From NCBI RefSeq assembly GCF_051020985.1, contig NW_027475149.1, positions 434,001-498,000 on the forward strand: a stretch of DNA of 64,000 nt, given 5' to 3'. Shown one piece after another: positions 13,190 to 24,954 of this stretch. Within the stretch, counting starts at the first letter, position 1. Every line of letters begins with the position of its first letter. The translations under genes were made by a program, and so were the position numbers. This DNA is from Nomia melanderi (lineage: Eukaryota; Arthropoda; Insecta; Hymenoptera; Halictidae). The notes beneath the pieces were generated by a model that was not told where the DNA came from, made no database searches, and was given only the letters and a program-made list of their open reading frames with translations.

Positions 13190-16100
13190 GGTTTATGGCG
13201 CTATCTCTAATAGCACCCGAGATATCACCAGATATATATCGGGTTTTTCCCTGACCCTGAGTGTCCGGCACCATGAGACTGTGGTTTTCTCGGCCTCTGG
13301 TGGTCCGAGGTCGTTCCCGCTGCCCGGATTCATGCCCCAGGGCCTCCTACAGACAATGCACTTTGGTTTATTGCGCTATCAGTAATAGCACCCGAGATAT
13401 CACCAGATATATGCTGGATTTTTACATGACCTTGGGTGACGGATTCCGAATATCTGTAATTTTCTCGGCCACTGGTGGTCCGAGGTCGTTCCTGGGGCAC
13501 AGATTCATTCGCCAGTGCCTCCTACAGACAATGCACTTTGATTTATTGCGCTATCTGTAATAGCACCCGAGATATCACCGGATATATATTGGATTTTTCC
13601 CTTACCCTGAGTGTCCGGCCCAATGTGTCGGTGGTTTTCTCGGCCCCTGGTTGTCCGAGGTCTTTGCCGCTGCACAGATTCATGCGCGAGGGCCTCCCGC
13701 AGACAAAGCACTTTGGTTTATTGCGCTATCGGTAATAGCACCCGAGATATCACCAGATATATATTGGATTTTTGCCTGACCCTGAGTTCTCGGCCCCATG
13801 AGACTGTGGTTTTCGCGGCCCCTGGTGGTCCGAGGTCGTTCCCGCTGCACAGATTCATGCGCCAGGGCCTCCTGCAGATAATTCATTTTGGTTTATTGCG
13901 CTATCTATAATAGCACCCGAGATATCACCAGATATATATTGAATTTTTCCCTGACCCTGAGTGTCCGGCCCCATGAGACGGTGGTTTTCTCGGCACCTGG
14001 TGCTCCGAGGTCCTCCGAGCTGCACAGATTCATGCGCCAGGGCCTCCTACAAACAATGCACTTTGATTTATTGTGCTATCTGTAATAGCACCCGAGATAT
14101 CACCAGATATATATTGGATTTTTCCCTGACCCTGAGTGTCCGGCCCCATGAGACTGTGGTTTTCTCGGCCCCTGGTGTTCCGAGGTCATTCCCGCTGGCC
14201 AGATTCATGCGCCAGGGCCTCCTACAGACAATGCACTTTGATTTATTGCGCTATCTCTAATAGCACCCGAGATATCGCCAGATATATATTGGATTTTTCC
14301 CTGACCCTGAGTGTCCAGCCCCATGAAACGGTGGTTTTCTTGGCCCCTGGTGGTCCGAGGTCGTTCCCTCTGCACAGATGCATGCGCCAGGGCCTCCTGC
14401 AGATAATAGACTTTGGTTTATTGCGCTATCTCTAATAGCACCCGAGATATCACCAGATATATATTGGATTTTCCCCTGACCCTGAGTGTCCGGCCCCATG
14501 AGACGGTGGTTTTCTCGGGTCCTTGTGGTCCGAGGTCGTTGGAGCTGCACCGATTCATGCGCCAGGGCCTCCTACAGACAATGCACTTTGATTTATTGTG
14601 CTATCTGTAATAGCACCCGAGATATTACCAGATATATATTGGATTTTCCCCTGACCCTGAGTGTCCGGCCCCATGAGACGGTGGTTTTCTTGTCCCCTGG
14701 TGGTCCGAGGTCGTTCCCTCTGCACAGATGCATGCGCCAGGGCCTCCTGCAGATAATCCACTTTGGTTTATTGCGCTATCTCTAATAGCACCCCAGATAT
14801 CACCAGATATATATTGGATTTTCCCCTCACCCTGAGTGTCCGGCCCCATGAGACTGTGGTTTTCTCGGCCCCTGGTGGTCCGAGGTCGTTCCCGCTGGCC
14901 AGATTCATGCGCCAGGGCCTACTACAGATAATGCACTTTGATTTATTGCGCTATCTGTAATAGCACCCGAGATATCACCGGATATGTATTTGATTTTTCC
15001 CCGACCCTGAGTGTCCGGCCCCATGAGACGGTGGTTTTCTCGGCCCCTGGTGGTCGGAGGTAGTTCCCGCTGTCCAGATTCATGCGCCAGGGCCTCCTAC
15101 AGACAATGCACTTTGATTTATTGCGCTATCTGTAATAGCACCCGAGATATCACCAGATATATATTGGATTTTCCCCTGACCCTGAGTGTCCGGCCCCATG
15201 AGACGGTGGTTTTCTTGTCCCCTGGTGGTCCGAGGTCGTTCCCTCTGCACAGATGCATGCGCCAGGGCCTCCTGCAGATAATTCAATTTGGCTTATTGTG
15301 CTATCTGTAATAGCACCCGAGATATCACCAGATATATATTGGATTTTGCCCTGACCCTGAGTGTCCGGCCCCATGAGACGGTGGTTGTCTCGGCCCCTAG
15401 TGGTCCGAGGTCGTTCCCGCTGCACAGATTCATGCGCCAGGGCCTCCTACAAACAATGCACTTTGATTTATTGCGCTATCTGTAATAGCACCCGAGATAT
15501 CACCAGATATATATTGGATTTTACCCTGACCCTGAGTGTCCGGCCCTATGTGACGGTGGTTGTCTCGGCCCCTGGAGGTCCGAGGTCGTTCCCGCTGCAC
15601 AGATTCATGCGCCAGGGCCTCCTGCAGATAATTCACTTTGGTTTATTGCGCTATCTCTGATAGCATCCGAGATATCACCAGATATATATTGGATTTTCCC
15701 CTGACCCTGAGTGTCCGGCCCCATGAGACTGCGGTTTTCTCGGCCCCTGGTGGTCCGAGGTCGTTCCCGCTGCACAGATTCATGCGCCAGGGCCTCCTAC
15801 AGACAATGCACTTTGATTTATTGCGCTATCTGTAATAGCACCCGAGATATCACCGGATATATATTGGATTTTTCCCAGACCCTGAGTGTCCGGCCCCATG
15901 AGACGGTGATTGTCTCGGCCTCTGTTGGTCCGAGGTCGTTCCCGCTGCACAGATTCATGCGCCAGGGCCTCCTACAGACAATGCACTTTGATTTATTGCG
16001 CTATCTGTAATAGCACCCGAGTTATCACCAGATCTATATTGGATTTTCCCCTGACCCTGAGTGTCTGGCCCCATGAGACTGTGGTTTTCTCGGCCCCTTG

Positions 16101-17754
16101 TGGTCCGAGGTCGTTCCCGTTGCACAGATTCATGCGCCAGGGCCTCCTGCAGATAATTCACTTTGGTTTATTGCGCTATCTCTAATAGCACCCGAGATAT
16201 CACCAGATATATATTGGATTTTCCCCTGACCCTGAGTGTCCGGCCCCATGAGACTGTGGTTTTCGCGGCCCCTGGTGCTCCGAGGTCGTTCCCGCTGCAC
16301 AGATTCATGCGCCAGGGTCTCCTACAGACAATGCACTTTGATTTATTGCGCTATCTGTAAAAGCAGCCGAGATATCACCAGATATATATTGGATTTTTCA
16401 CTGACTCTGAGTGTCCGGCCCCATGAGGCGGTCGTTTTCTCGGCCCCTGGTGGTCCGAGGTCGTTCCCGCTGCACAGATTCATGCGCCAGGGCCTCCTAC
16501 AGACAATGCACTTTGATTTATTGCGCTATCTGTAATAGCACCCGAGATATCACCACATATATATTGGATTTTTCACTGACCCTGAGTGTCCGGCCCCATG
16601 AGACGGTGGTTTTCTCGGTCCCTGGTGTTCTGAGGTCGTTCCCGCTGCACAGATTCATGCGCCAGGGCCCCCTGCAGATAATTCACTTTGGTTTATTGCG
16701 CTATCTCTAATAGCACCCGAGATATCAGCAGATATATATTGGATTTTACCCTGACCCTGAGTGTCCGGACCCATGAGACTGTGGTTTTTTCGGCCCCTGG
16801 TTGTCCGAGGTCTTTCCCGCTGCACAGATTCATGCGCCAGGGCCTCCTGCAGACAATTCACTCTGGTTTATTGCGCTATCTCTAATAGCACCCGAGATAT
16901 CACCAGATATATATTGGATTTTTCCCTGACCCTGAGAGTCCGGCCCCATGAGAAGGTGGTTGTCTCATCCCTGGAGGTCCGAGGTCGTTCCCCCTGCACA
17001 GATTCATGCGCCAGGGCCTCCTACAGGTAATGCACTTTGATTTATTGCGCTATCTGTAATAGGACCCGAGATATCACCAGATATATATCGGATTTTTCCC
17101 TGACCCTGACAGTCCGACCCCATGAGACGGTGGTTTTCTCGGCCCCTGGTGGTCCGAGATCGTTCCCGCTGCATAGATTCATGCGCCAGGGCCTCCTGCA
17201 GGCAATGCTTTTTGATTTATTGCGCTATCTGTAATATCACCCGAGATATCACCAGATTTGTATACGATTTTTCCCGGACCCTGAGTGTCCGACCCCATGA
17301 GACGGTGGTTTTCTCGGCCCCTGGTGGTCCGAGGTCGTTCCCGCTGCACAGATTCATGCGCCAGGGCCTCTTGCAGACAATGAACTTTGATTTATTGCGC
17401 TATCTGTAATAGCACCCGAGATATCACCAGATATATATTGGATTTTCCCCTGACCCTGACAGTCCGGCCCCATGAGACGGTGGTTTTCTCGGCCCTGGTG
17501 GTCCGAGGTCGTCCCCGCTGCACAGATTCATGCGCCAGGGCCCCCTGCAGATAATTCACTTTGGTTTAGTGCGCTATCTGTAAGAGCACCCGAGATGTCA
17601 CCAGATATATGCTGGATTTTTACATGACGTTAGGTGACGGATTCCGAATATCTGTAATTTTCTCGGCGCCTGGTGGTCCGAGGTCGTTCCTGCTGCTCAG
17701 ATTAATACGCCAGGCCCTACTGCAGATAATTCACTTTGGTTTGTTGCGCTATCT
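13190..17754 (+). repeat. Satellite stretch without visible recent duplication
   Basis: Ordinary major-class monomers, individually more distinct from each other than those in the amplified blocks. Only two class-B monomers occur, near 13.41 and 17.61 kb. Single-base deletions lie near 16,968 and 17,492. I found no long internal copy by eye. Confidence 0.7.
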
Positions 17755-19650
17755 CTAATAGCACCCGAGATATCACCATATATTTATTGGATTTTCCCCT
17801 GACCCTGAGTGGCCGGCCCCATGAGGCGGTCGTTTTCTCAGCCCCTGGTGGTCCGAGGTCGTTCCCGCTGCACAGATTCATGCGCCAGGGCCTCCTACAG
17901 ACAATGCACTTTGATTTATTGCGCTATCTCTAATAGCACCCGAGATATCACCAGATATATATTGGATTTTTCCCTGACCCTAACAGTCCGGCCCCATGAG
18001 ACGGTGATTTTCTCGGCCCCTGCTGGTCCGAGGTCGATCCCGCTGCACAGATGCATGCGCTAGGGCCTCCTGCAGACAATGCACTTTGATTTATTGCGCT
18101 AGCTCTAATAGCACCCGAGATATCACCAGATATATATTGGATTTTCCCCTGACCCCGAGTTTCCGGCCCCATGAGACGGTGGTTGTCTCGGCCCCTGGAG
18201 GTCCGAGGTCGTTCCCGCTGCACAGATGCATGCGCTAGGGCCTCCTGCAGACAATGCACTTTGATTTATTGCGCTAGCTCTAATAGCACCCGAGATATCA
18301 CCAGATATATATTGCACCTTTCCCTGACCCTGACAGTCCGGCCTCATGAGAAAGTGATTTTCTCGGCCTCTGGTGGTCCGAGGTCGATCCCGCTGCACAG
18401 ATTCATGCGCCAGGGCCCCCTGCAGATAATTCACTTTGGTTTAGTGCGCTATCTGTAAGAGCACCCGAGATATCACCAGATATATATTGAATTTTTCCTC
18501 GACCCTGAGTGTCCGGCCTCATGTGTCGGTGGTTTTCTCGGCCCCTGGTGGTCCGAGGTCGATCCCGCGGCACAGATTTATGCGCCAGGGCCTCCTGCAG
18601 ATAATTCACTTTGGTTTATTGCGCTATCTCTAATAGCACCCGAGATATCACCAGATATATATTGGATTTTCCCCTGACCCTGAGTGTCCGGCCCCATGAG
18701 ACTGTGGTTTTCGCGGCCCCTGGTGCTCCGAGGTCGTTCCCGCTGCACAGATTCATGCGCCAGGGTCTCCTACAGACAATGCACTTTGATTTATTGCGCT
18801 ATCTGTAATAGCACCCGAGATATCACCATATATTTATTGGATTTTCCCCTGACCCTGAGTGGCCGGCCCCATGAGGCGGTCGTTTTCTCAGCCCCTGGTG
18901 GTCCGAGGTCGTTCCCGCTGCACAGATTCATGCGCCAGGGCCTCCTACAGACAATGCACTTTGATTTATTGCGCTATCTCTAATAGCACCCGAGATATCA
19001 CCAGATATATATTGGATTTTTCCCTGACCCTAACAGTCCGGCCCCATGAGACGGTGATTTTCTCGGCCCCTGCTGGTCCGAGGTCGATCCCGCTGCACAG
19101 ATGCATGCGCTAGGGCCTCCTGCAGACAATGCACTTTGATTTATTGCGCTAGCTCTAATAGCACCCGAGATATCACCAGATATATATTGGATTTTCCCCT
19201 GACCCCGAGTTTCCGGCCCCATGAGACGGTGGTTGTCTCGGCCCCTGGAGGTCCGAGGTCGTTCCCGCTGCACAGATGCATGCGCTAGGGCCTCCTGCAG
19301 ACAATGCACTTTGATTTATTGCGCTAGCTCTAATAGCACCCGAGATATCACCAGATATATATTGCACCTTTCCCTGACCCTGACAGTCCGGCCTCATGAG
19401 AAAGTGATTTTCTCGGCCTCTGGTGGTCCGAGGTCGATCCCGCTGCACAGATTCATGCGCCAGGGCCCCCTGCAGATAATTCACTTTGGTTTAGTGCGCT
19501 ATCTGTAAGAGCACCCGAGATATCACCAGATATATATTGAATTTTTCCTCGACCCTGAGTGTCCGGCCTCATGTGTCGGTGGTTTTCTCGGCCCCTGGTG
19601 GTCCGAGGTCGATCCCGCGGCACAGATTTATGCGCCAGGGCCTCCTGCAG
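17755..19650 (+). repeat. Second six-monomer (1,050-bp) tandem duplication
   Basis: 17,755-18,600 matches 18,805-19,650 at an offset of exactly 1,050 bp. Both copies share rare features, including CACCATATATTTATTGG, TTGCGCTAGCTC and TATTGCACCTTTCCC. The right copy ends about 60 bp before the transposon. Confidence 0.87.
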
Positions 19651-19707
19651 ACAATGCAGTTTGATTTATTTCGCTATCTCTAATAGCACCCGAGATATCA
19701 CCAGATA

Positions 19708-19709
19708 TA
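19708..19709. other. TA target-site duplication, left copy
   Basis: TA directly before the element, within the AT-rich core of a satellite monomer (CCAGATA followed by TA). Together with the TA at 20,978-20,979 it forms the two-base duplication expected for Tc1/mariner insertion. Confidence 0.93.
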
Positions 19710-19744
19710 CACTCTGTTTGACAAGAGCGTGTCCGGCAAAACTC
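19710..19744 (+). repeat. Left terminal inverted repeat of the Tc1-like element
   Basis: 35 bp beginning CACTCTGTTTGACAAGAG. It pairs with the reverse complement of 20,943-20,977 at 33 of 35 positions. The mismatches are position 3 (C here, G at the other end) and position 24 (C against A). Position 3 falls in the terminal CAGT usual for this family, so this end is the altered one. Confidence 0.95.
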
Positions 19745-19817
19745 GAAAACTATTTCGGATATCGGGTTCGAAAAAAATACACAAATTCTTTATGGTGTAT
19801 ACTAAGATGCGTTATTA
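19745..19817 (-). other. 3' non-coding segment of the transposon
   Basis: 73 bp between the left terminal repeat and the end of the transposase frame, AT-rich. I see no clear AATAAA on the coding strand, so I do not call a polyadenylation signal. Confidence 0.75.
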
Positions 19818-20879
19818 TTAATATGGTGCCCAGTCACCGCCATTATCAATAATTAATTTACATCTTCGAGGCATACTTTCTACTAATGTAATCGCATAAT
19901 CACGAGATAAGGACCTCCATACCAATCGAATTTGACGAATCAGCTTCTTGATCGTGTTGTGCTTCTTTCCTCTGAGCTTGATCTTCATGATTGCCCAAAC
20001 ATTTTCTATTGGATTTGCATCCGTCGACTGTGAAGGCTAATCTAGTACATCGATGTGATTTTCCTCTTTCCAGGCTGTACAGTGTCGACTTCGATGTTTT
20101 GGGTCATTATCCTCTTCCAGTAGCCAATGTTTATTATTTCTTATAAACCACCTCTGGGCAGATGGTAATAAGGCTCTCTGATAGATTTTGACCATTTTGG
20201 CAGCGTTTAAATTGTCAGTGAATACGTGCAAAGTACCGAATCTCTGCTTCGAGAAGCAACCCCAAACATGCACCCTTACCGGGTGTTTAACGGTTCGCTG
20301 AAGGAGTTTATTAGCGTGGTTACACCAGGTATGGGTTATAAAAGTATGTGCCCAAAAAGAAGTTTCGTCCGAAAAAATTACATTGTCCAAATCACGGTTC
20401 AAATTTTCATTCGCCCAAGCGAGTCTTTTTGTGACATGTTTCTCGGATAGTAGCACTTTCTTTATTGTGCTTCTCAATTTCACATTATTTGCCAATAATC
20501 GTCTTCTTATCGTATCACATAACAATTTCAAACCCTTTCTACATAAAACTGCCTGTCCACTACGTAACGATAGACGGGGATTCTTCTCGAATTCGCGTAA
20601 AATCAATTTATCCTCTTTCTTCGTCGTCTTTGACTTAGTGCCACGATTTGGTAGGTCATCGACATTTTTGACCTCCAAATATCGTTTCACCCACTTACTA
20701 ACAAATGTCTTCGATTTCTTCATGTATTTAGCAGCCGCTGTGTATGACATTTTTGGTCCTTTAGGATGGGAACACAGAAACACTGCTTCGTAACGTGATG
20801 CGTACGCGGCACTCATAATGAAATGCGTCGTTTTACGAATAAGCTCGATCAACAACTGAAGGTTTTTTGTACAAAGCAT
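19818..20879 (-). pseudogene. Tc1-like transposase with one in-frame stop
   Basis: The enzyme of this family binds the terminal repeats and performs cut-and-paste transposition in the nucleus. Read on the minus strand, codons 1-280 are open, codon 281 is TAG (20,037-20,039), and the same frame then stays open to TAA at 19,818-19,820, giving 353 codons before the final stop, close to the usual 340 or so. Visible parts: a first helix-turn-helix at about residues 27-67 (SYTAAAKYMKKSKTFVSKWV), a basic linker at 77-92, and a second DNA-binding segment to about 133 (CDTIRRRLLANN). The catalytic domain has D171 in VIFSDETSF, the family block VHVWGCFSKQRFG at 203-215, and D257 in EEDNDPKH. The third acid is E292 in NPIENVW (codon 20,004-20,006), with 34 residues between it and D257. 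The TAG replaces the Trp of the family motif D-W-P-S-Q-S, so the product would lack the third catalytic residue. Start: Met1 (20,879) gives the longest frame; Met22 (20,816, MSAAYASRY) suits the family N-terminus better. Confidence 0.93.
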
Positions 20880-20942
20880 CTTAGGGAAACATTCAAGTTA
20901 CCTGCTTGAAGTGGAATTTCTTACCTAAGACATCGCACGTAA
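20880..20942 (-). other. 5' non-coding segment of the transposon
   Basis: 63 bp between the right terminal repeat and the first ATG of the transposase frame. Any leader or promoter would be here or in the terminal repeat. It contains AGGTAAGA on the minus strand, which resembles a splice donor, but no acceptor at a plausible intron distance is obvious. I call no promoter. Confidence 0.6.
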
Positions 20943-20977
20943 GAGTTTTGCCGTACACGCTCTTGTCAAACAGACTG
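20943..20977 (-). repeat. Right terminal inverted repeat of the Tc1-like element
   Basis: 35 bp that read inward on the minus strand as CAGTCTGTTTGACAAGAG and onward, matching the left end at 33 of 35 positions. It lies upstream of the transposase frame, so the promoter of the element would be in or near this end. Confidence 0.95.
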
Positions 20978-20979
20978 TA
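20978..20979. other. TA target-site duplication, right copy
   Basis: TA directly after the element, followed by TATTGGATTTTTCCC, the normal continuation of the satellite monomer core. Confidence 0.93.
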
Positions 20980-23900
20980 TATTGGATTTTTCCCTGACCC
21001 TGACAGTCCGGCCCCATGAGACGGAGATTTTCTCGGCCCCTGCTGGTCCGAGGTCGATCCCGCTGCACAGATTCATGCGCCAGGGCCTCCTACAGACAAT
21101 GTACTTTGATTTATTGCGCTATCTCTAATAGCACCCGAGATATCACCAGATATATATAGGATTTTCCCCTGACCCCGAGTTTCCGGCCCCAAGAGACGGT
21201 GGTTGTCTCGGCCCCTGGAGGTCCGAGGTCGTTCCCGCTGCACAGATACATGCGCTAGGGCCTCCTGCAGACAATGCACTTTGATTTATTGCGCTAGCTC
21301 TAATAGCACCCGAGATATCACCAGATATATATTGCACCTTTCCCTGACCCTGACAGTCCGGCCTCATGAGAAAGTGATTTTCTCGGCCCCTGGTGGTCCG
21401 AATTCGATCCCGCTGCACAGATTCATGCGCCAGGGCCTCCTACAGACAATGCACTTTGCTTTATTGCGCTATCAGTAATAGCACCCGAGATATCACCAGA
21501 TATATATTGGATTTTCCCCTGACACTGAGTGTCCGGCCCCATGAGACGGTGGTTTTCTCAGCCCCTGGTGGTCCGAGGTCGTTCCCGCGGCACAGATTCA
21601 TGCGCCAGGGCCTCCTGCAGACAATGCACTTTGATTTATTTCGCTATCTCTAATAGCACCCGAGATATCACCAGATATATATTGGATTTATCCCTGACCC
21701 TGACAGTCCGGCCCCATGAGACGGAGCTTTTCTCGGCCCCTGGTGGTCCGAGGTCGATGCCGCTGCACAGATTCATGCGCCAGGGCCTCCTACAGACAAC
21801 GCACTTTGATTTATTGCGCTATCTGCAATAGCACCCGAGATATCACCAGATATATATTGGAATTTTCCCTGACCCTGAGTGTCCGACCCCATGAGACGGT
21901 GGTTTTCTCGGCCCCTGGTGGTCCGAGGTCGATTCCGCTGCACAGATTCATGCGCCAAGGCATCCTGCAGACAATTCACTTTGGTTTATTGCGCTATCTG
22001 TAACAGCACCCGAGATATCATCAGATAGATGCTGGATTTTTACGTGACCTTGTGTGACGGATTCCGAATATCTGTAATTTTCTCGGCCCCTGGTGGTCCG
22101 AGGTCGTTCCTGCTGCACAGATTCATACGCCAGTGCCTCGTACAGACAATGGACTTTGATTTATTGCTCTACCTCTAATAGCACCCGAGATATCACCATA
22201 TATATATTAGATTCTTCCCTGACCCTGACAGTCCGGCCCCATGTGTCGGTGGTTTTCTCGGCCACTGGTGGTCCTAGGTCGTTCCCGCTGCACAGATTCA
22301 TGAGCCAGGGCCCCCTGCAGATAGTTCACTTTGGTTTAGTGCGCGATCTGTAATAGCACCCGAGATATCACCAGATATATATTGGATTTTTCCCTGACAC
22401 TGAGTGTCGAACACCATGAGACGGTAGTTTTCTCGGCCCCTGGTGGTCCCAGGTCGTTCCCGCTGCACAGATTCATGCGCTAGGGCCTCCTGCAGACAAT
22501 GCACTTTGATTTATTGCGCTATCTCTAATAGCACCCGAGATATCACCAGATATATATTGCACCTTTCCCTGACGCTGACAGACCGGCCTCATGAGAAAGT
22601 GATTTTCTCGGCCCCTGGTGGTCCGAATTCGATCCCGCTGCACAGATTCATGCGCCAGGGCCTCCTACAGACAATGCACTTTGCTTTATTGCGCTATCAG
22701 TAATAGCACCCGAGGTATCACCAGATATATATTGGATTTTCCCCTGACACTGAGTGTCCGGCCCCATGAGACGGTGGTTTTCTCGGCCCCTGGTGGTCCG
22801 AGGTCGTTCCCGCGGCACAGATTTATGCGCCAGGGCCTCCTGCAGACAATGCACTTTGATTTATTTCGCTATCTCTAATAGCACCCGAGATATCACCAGA
22901 TATATATTGGATTTATCCCTGACCCTGACAGTCCGGCCCCATGAGACGGAGCTTTTCTCGGCCCCTGGTGGTCCGAGGTCGACGCCGCTGCACAGATTCA
23001 TGCGCCAGGGCCTCCTGCAGACAATGAACTTTGATTTATTTCGCTATCCCTAATAGCACCCGAGATATCACCAGACGTATATGGGATTTTTCCCCGACCC
23101 TGAGTGTCCGACCCCATGAGACGGTGGTTTTCTCGGCCCCTGGTGGTCCTAGGTCGATCCCGCTGCACAGATTCACGCTCCAGGGCCTCCTACAGACAAT
23201 GCACTTTGATTTATTGCGCTATCTGTAATAGCACCCGAGATATCACCAGATATATATTGGATTTTCCCCTGACCCTGAGTGGCCGGCCCCATGAGACGGT
23301 AGTTTTCTCGGCCCCTGGTTTTCCGAGGTCGATCCCGCTGCACAGATTCATGCGCCAGGGCCTCCTGCAGACAATGCACTTTGATTTATTGGGCTATCTT
23401 TAATAGCACCCGTGATATCACCAGATATATATTGGATTTTTCCTTGACCCTGACAGTCCGGCCCCATGTGCCGATGGTTTTCTCGGTCCTTCGTGGTCCG
23501 AGGTAGATCCCGCTGCACAGATTCATGCGCCTGGGCCCCATGCAGATAATTCACTTTGATTTATTCCGCTATCTCTAATAACACCCGAGATATCACCAGA
23601 TATATATTGGATTTTTCCCTGACCCTGAGTCTCTCACCCCATGAGACGATGGTTTTCTCGGCCCCTGCTGGTCCGAGGTCGTTCCCGCTGCACAGATTCA
23701 TGCGCCAGGGCCCCCTGCAGATAATTCACTTTGATTTATTGCGCTATCTCTAATAGCACCCGAGATATCACCAGATATATATAGGATTTTTCCCTGACCC
23801 TGACAGTCCGGCCCCATGAGACGGTGACTTTCTCGGCCCCTGGTGGTCCGAGGTCGATCCCGCTGCACAGATTCATGCGCCAGGGAGTCCTACAGACAAT

Positions 23901-24954
23901 GCACTTTGATTTATTGCGCTATCTGTAATAGCACCCGAGATATCACCATATATATATTGGATTCTCCCCTGACATTGAGTGCCCGGCCCCATGAGACGGT
24001 GATTTTCTCGGCCCCTGGTGGTCCGAGGTCGATCACGCTGCACAGATTCATGCGCCAGGGCCTCCTACAGACAGTGCACATTGATTTATTGCGCTATCTG
24101 TAATAGCACCCGAGATATCAGCAGATATCTATTGGATTTTTCCATGACCCTGAGTGTCCGACCCCATGAGACGGTGGTTTTCTCGGCCCCTGGTGGTCCG
24201 AGGTCGTGCCCGCTGCACAGATTCATGCGCCAGGGCCTCCTACAGGCAATGCACTTTGATTTATTGCGCTATCTGTAATAGCACCCAAGATATCACCATA
24301 TATATATTGGATTTTTCCCTGACCCTGAGTGTCCGGCCCCATGAGACGGTGATTTTCTCGGCCCTTGGTGGTCCGAGGTCGATCCCGCTGCACAGATTCA
24401 TGCGCCAGGGCCTCCTGCAGACAATGAACTTTGATTTATTTCGCTGTCCCTAATAGCACCCGAGATATCACCAGATGTATATGGGATTTTTCCGCGATCC
24501 TGAGTGTCCGACCCCATGAGACGGTGGTTTTCTCGGCCCCTGGTGGTCCTAGGTCGATCCCGCTGCACAGATTCACGCTCCAGGGCCTCCTAGAGACAAT
24601 GCACTTTGATTTATTGCGCTATCTGTAATAGCACCCGAGATATCAGCAGATATCTATTGGATTTTTCCATGACCCTGAGTGTCCGACCCCATGAGACGGT
24701 GGTTTTCTCGGCCCCTGGTGGTCCGAGGTCGATCACGCTGCACAGATTCATGCGCCAGGGCCTCCTACAGACAGTGCACATTGATTTATTGCGCTATCTG
24801 TAATAGCACCCAAGATATCACCATATATATATTGGATTTTTCCCTGACCCTGAGTGTCCGGCCCCATGAGACGGTGATTTTCTCGGCCCTTGGTGGTCCG
24901 AGGTCGATCCCGCTGCACAGATTCATGCGCCAGGGCCTCCTACAGACAATGTAC
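20980..24954 (+). repeat. Satellite stretch right of the transposon
   Basis: Mostly monomers with ACAGTCCG and GTCGATCCCG. Parts match distant sites: 21.5-23.0 kb resembles 42.35-43.85 kb at an offset of 20,821 bp with an exchanged piece near 22.55-22.69 kb, and the GTCCGAATTCGATCC monomer at 21.4 kb recurs at 22.6, 25.6, 30.8, 41.2 and 42.2 kb. Confidence 0.8.

Larger units (their letters stand above)
1..19707 (+). repeat. 175-bp tandem satellite array, left arm
   Basis: Head-to-tail monomers of 175 bp, all in one orientation, fill this stretch. Each monomer reads in order: a GATATC site, an AT-rich core (CCAGATATATATTGG), a pyrimidine-rich stretch (TTTTTCCCTGACCCTG), GTGTCCGGCCCCATGAGAC, a short dyad (CTCGG...CCGAG), GTCGTTCCCGCTGCACAG, ATGCGCCAGGGCCTCC and CACTTTGATTTATTGCGC. 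My consensus is 52.6% GC with nine CpGs. Up to about 17.4 kb the monomers mostly carry GAGTGTCCG and GTCGTTCCCG; after that ACAGTCCG and GTCGATCCCG become common. No gene is supported: open frames recur on both strands at the repeat period, and 175 mod 3 is 1, so the same open stretches shift frame each monomer. Confidence 0.97.
19710..20977 (-). mobile_element. Tc1-like DNA transposon (Tc1/mariner, DD34E type), disabled
   Basis: A 1,268-bp element is bounded by 35-bp terminal inverted repeats that differ at two positions, and it is flanked by a TA on each side. It holds one transposase reading frame on the minus strand. Length, short terminal repeats, TA target and the D...D(34)E spacing of the transposase together fit the Tc1 branch of Tc1/mariner. 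Joining the flanks at one TA restores a normal monomer core, which shows insertion into the satellite. The host monomer type, uninterrupted, is at about 22,800-22,980, where the matching TA is at 22,903-22,904. Only one copy is in the window. The right end (outermost bases CAGT read inward) has the usual Tc1 form; the left end reads CACT. Confidence 0.96.

Noticed and set aside
19757..19775. GGTTCGA resembling a tRNA-type internal promoter B box in the left part of the transposon
   Set aside because: The box continues with a run of A instead of the expected CC, and no A box or tRNA-like fold is nearby.
20226..20793. Plus-strand open frames of 74 and 136 codons inside the transposon
   Set aside because: They lie antisense to the transposase frame and show no recognisable domain; they are shadows of the real coding strand.
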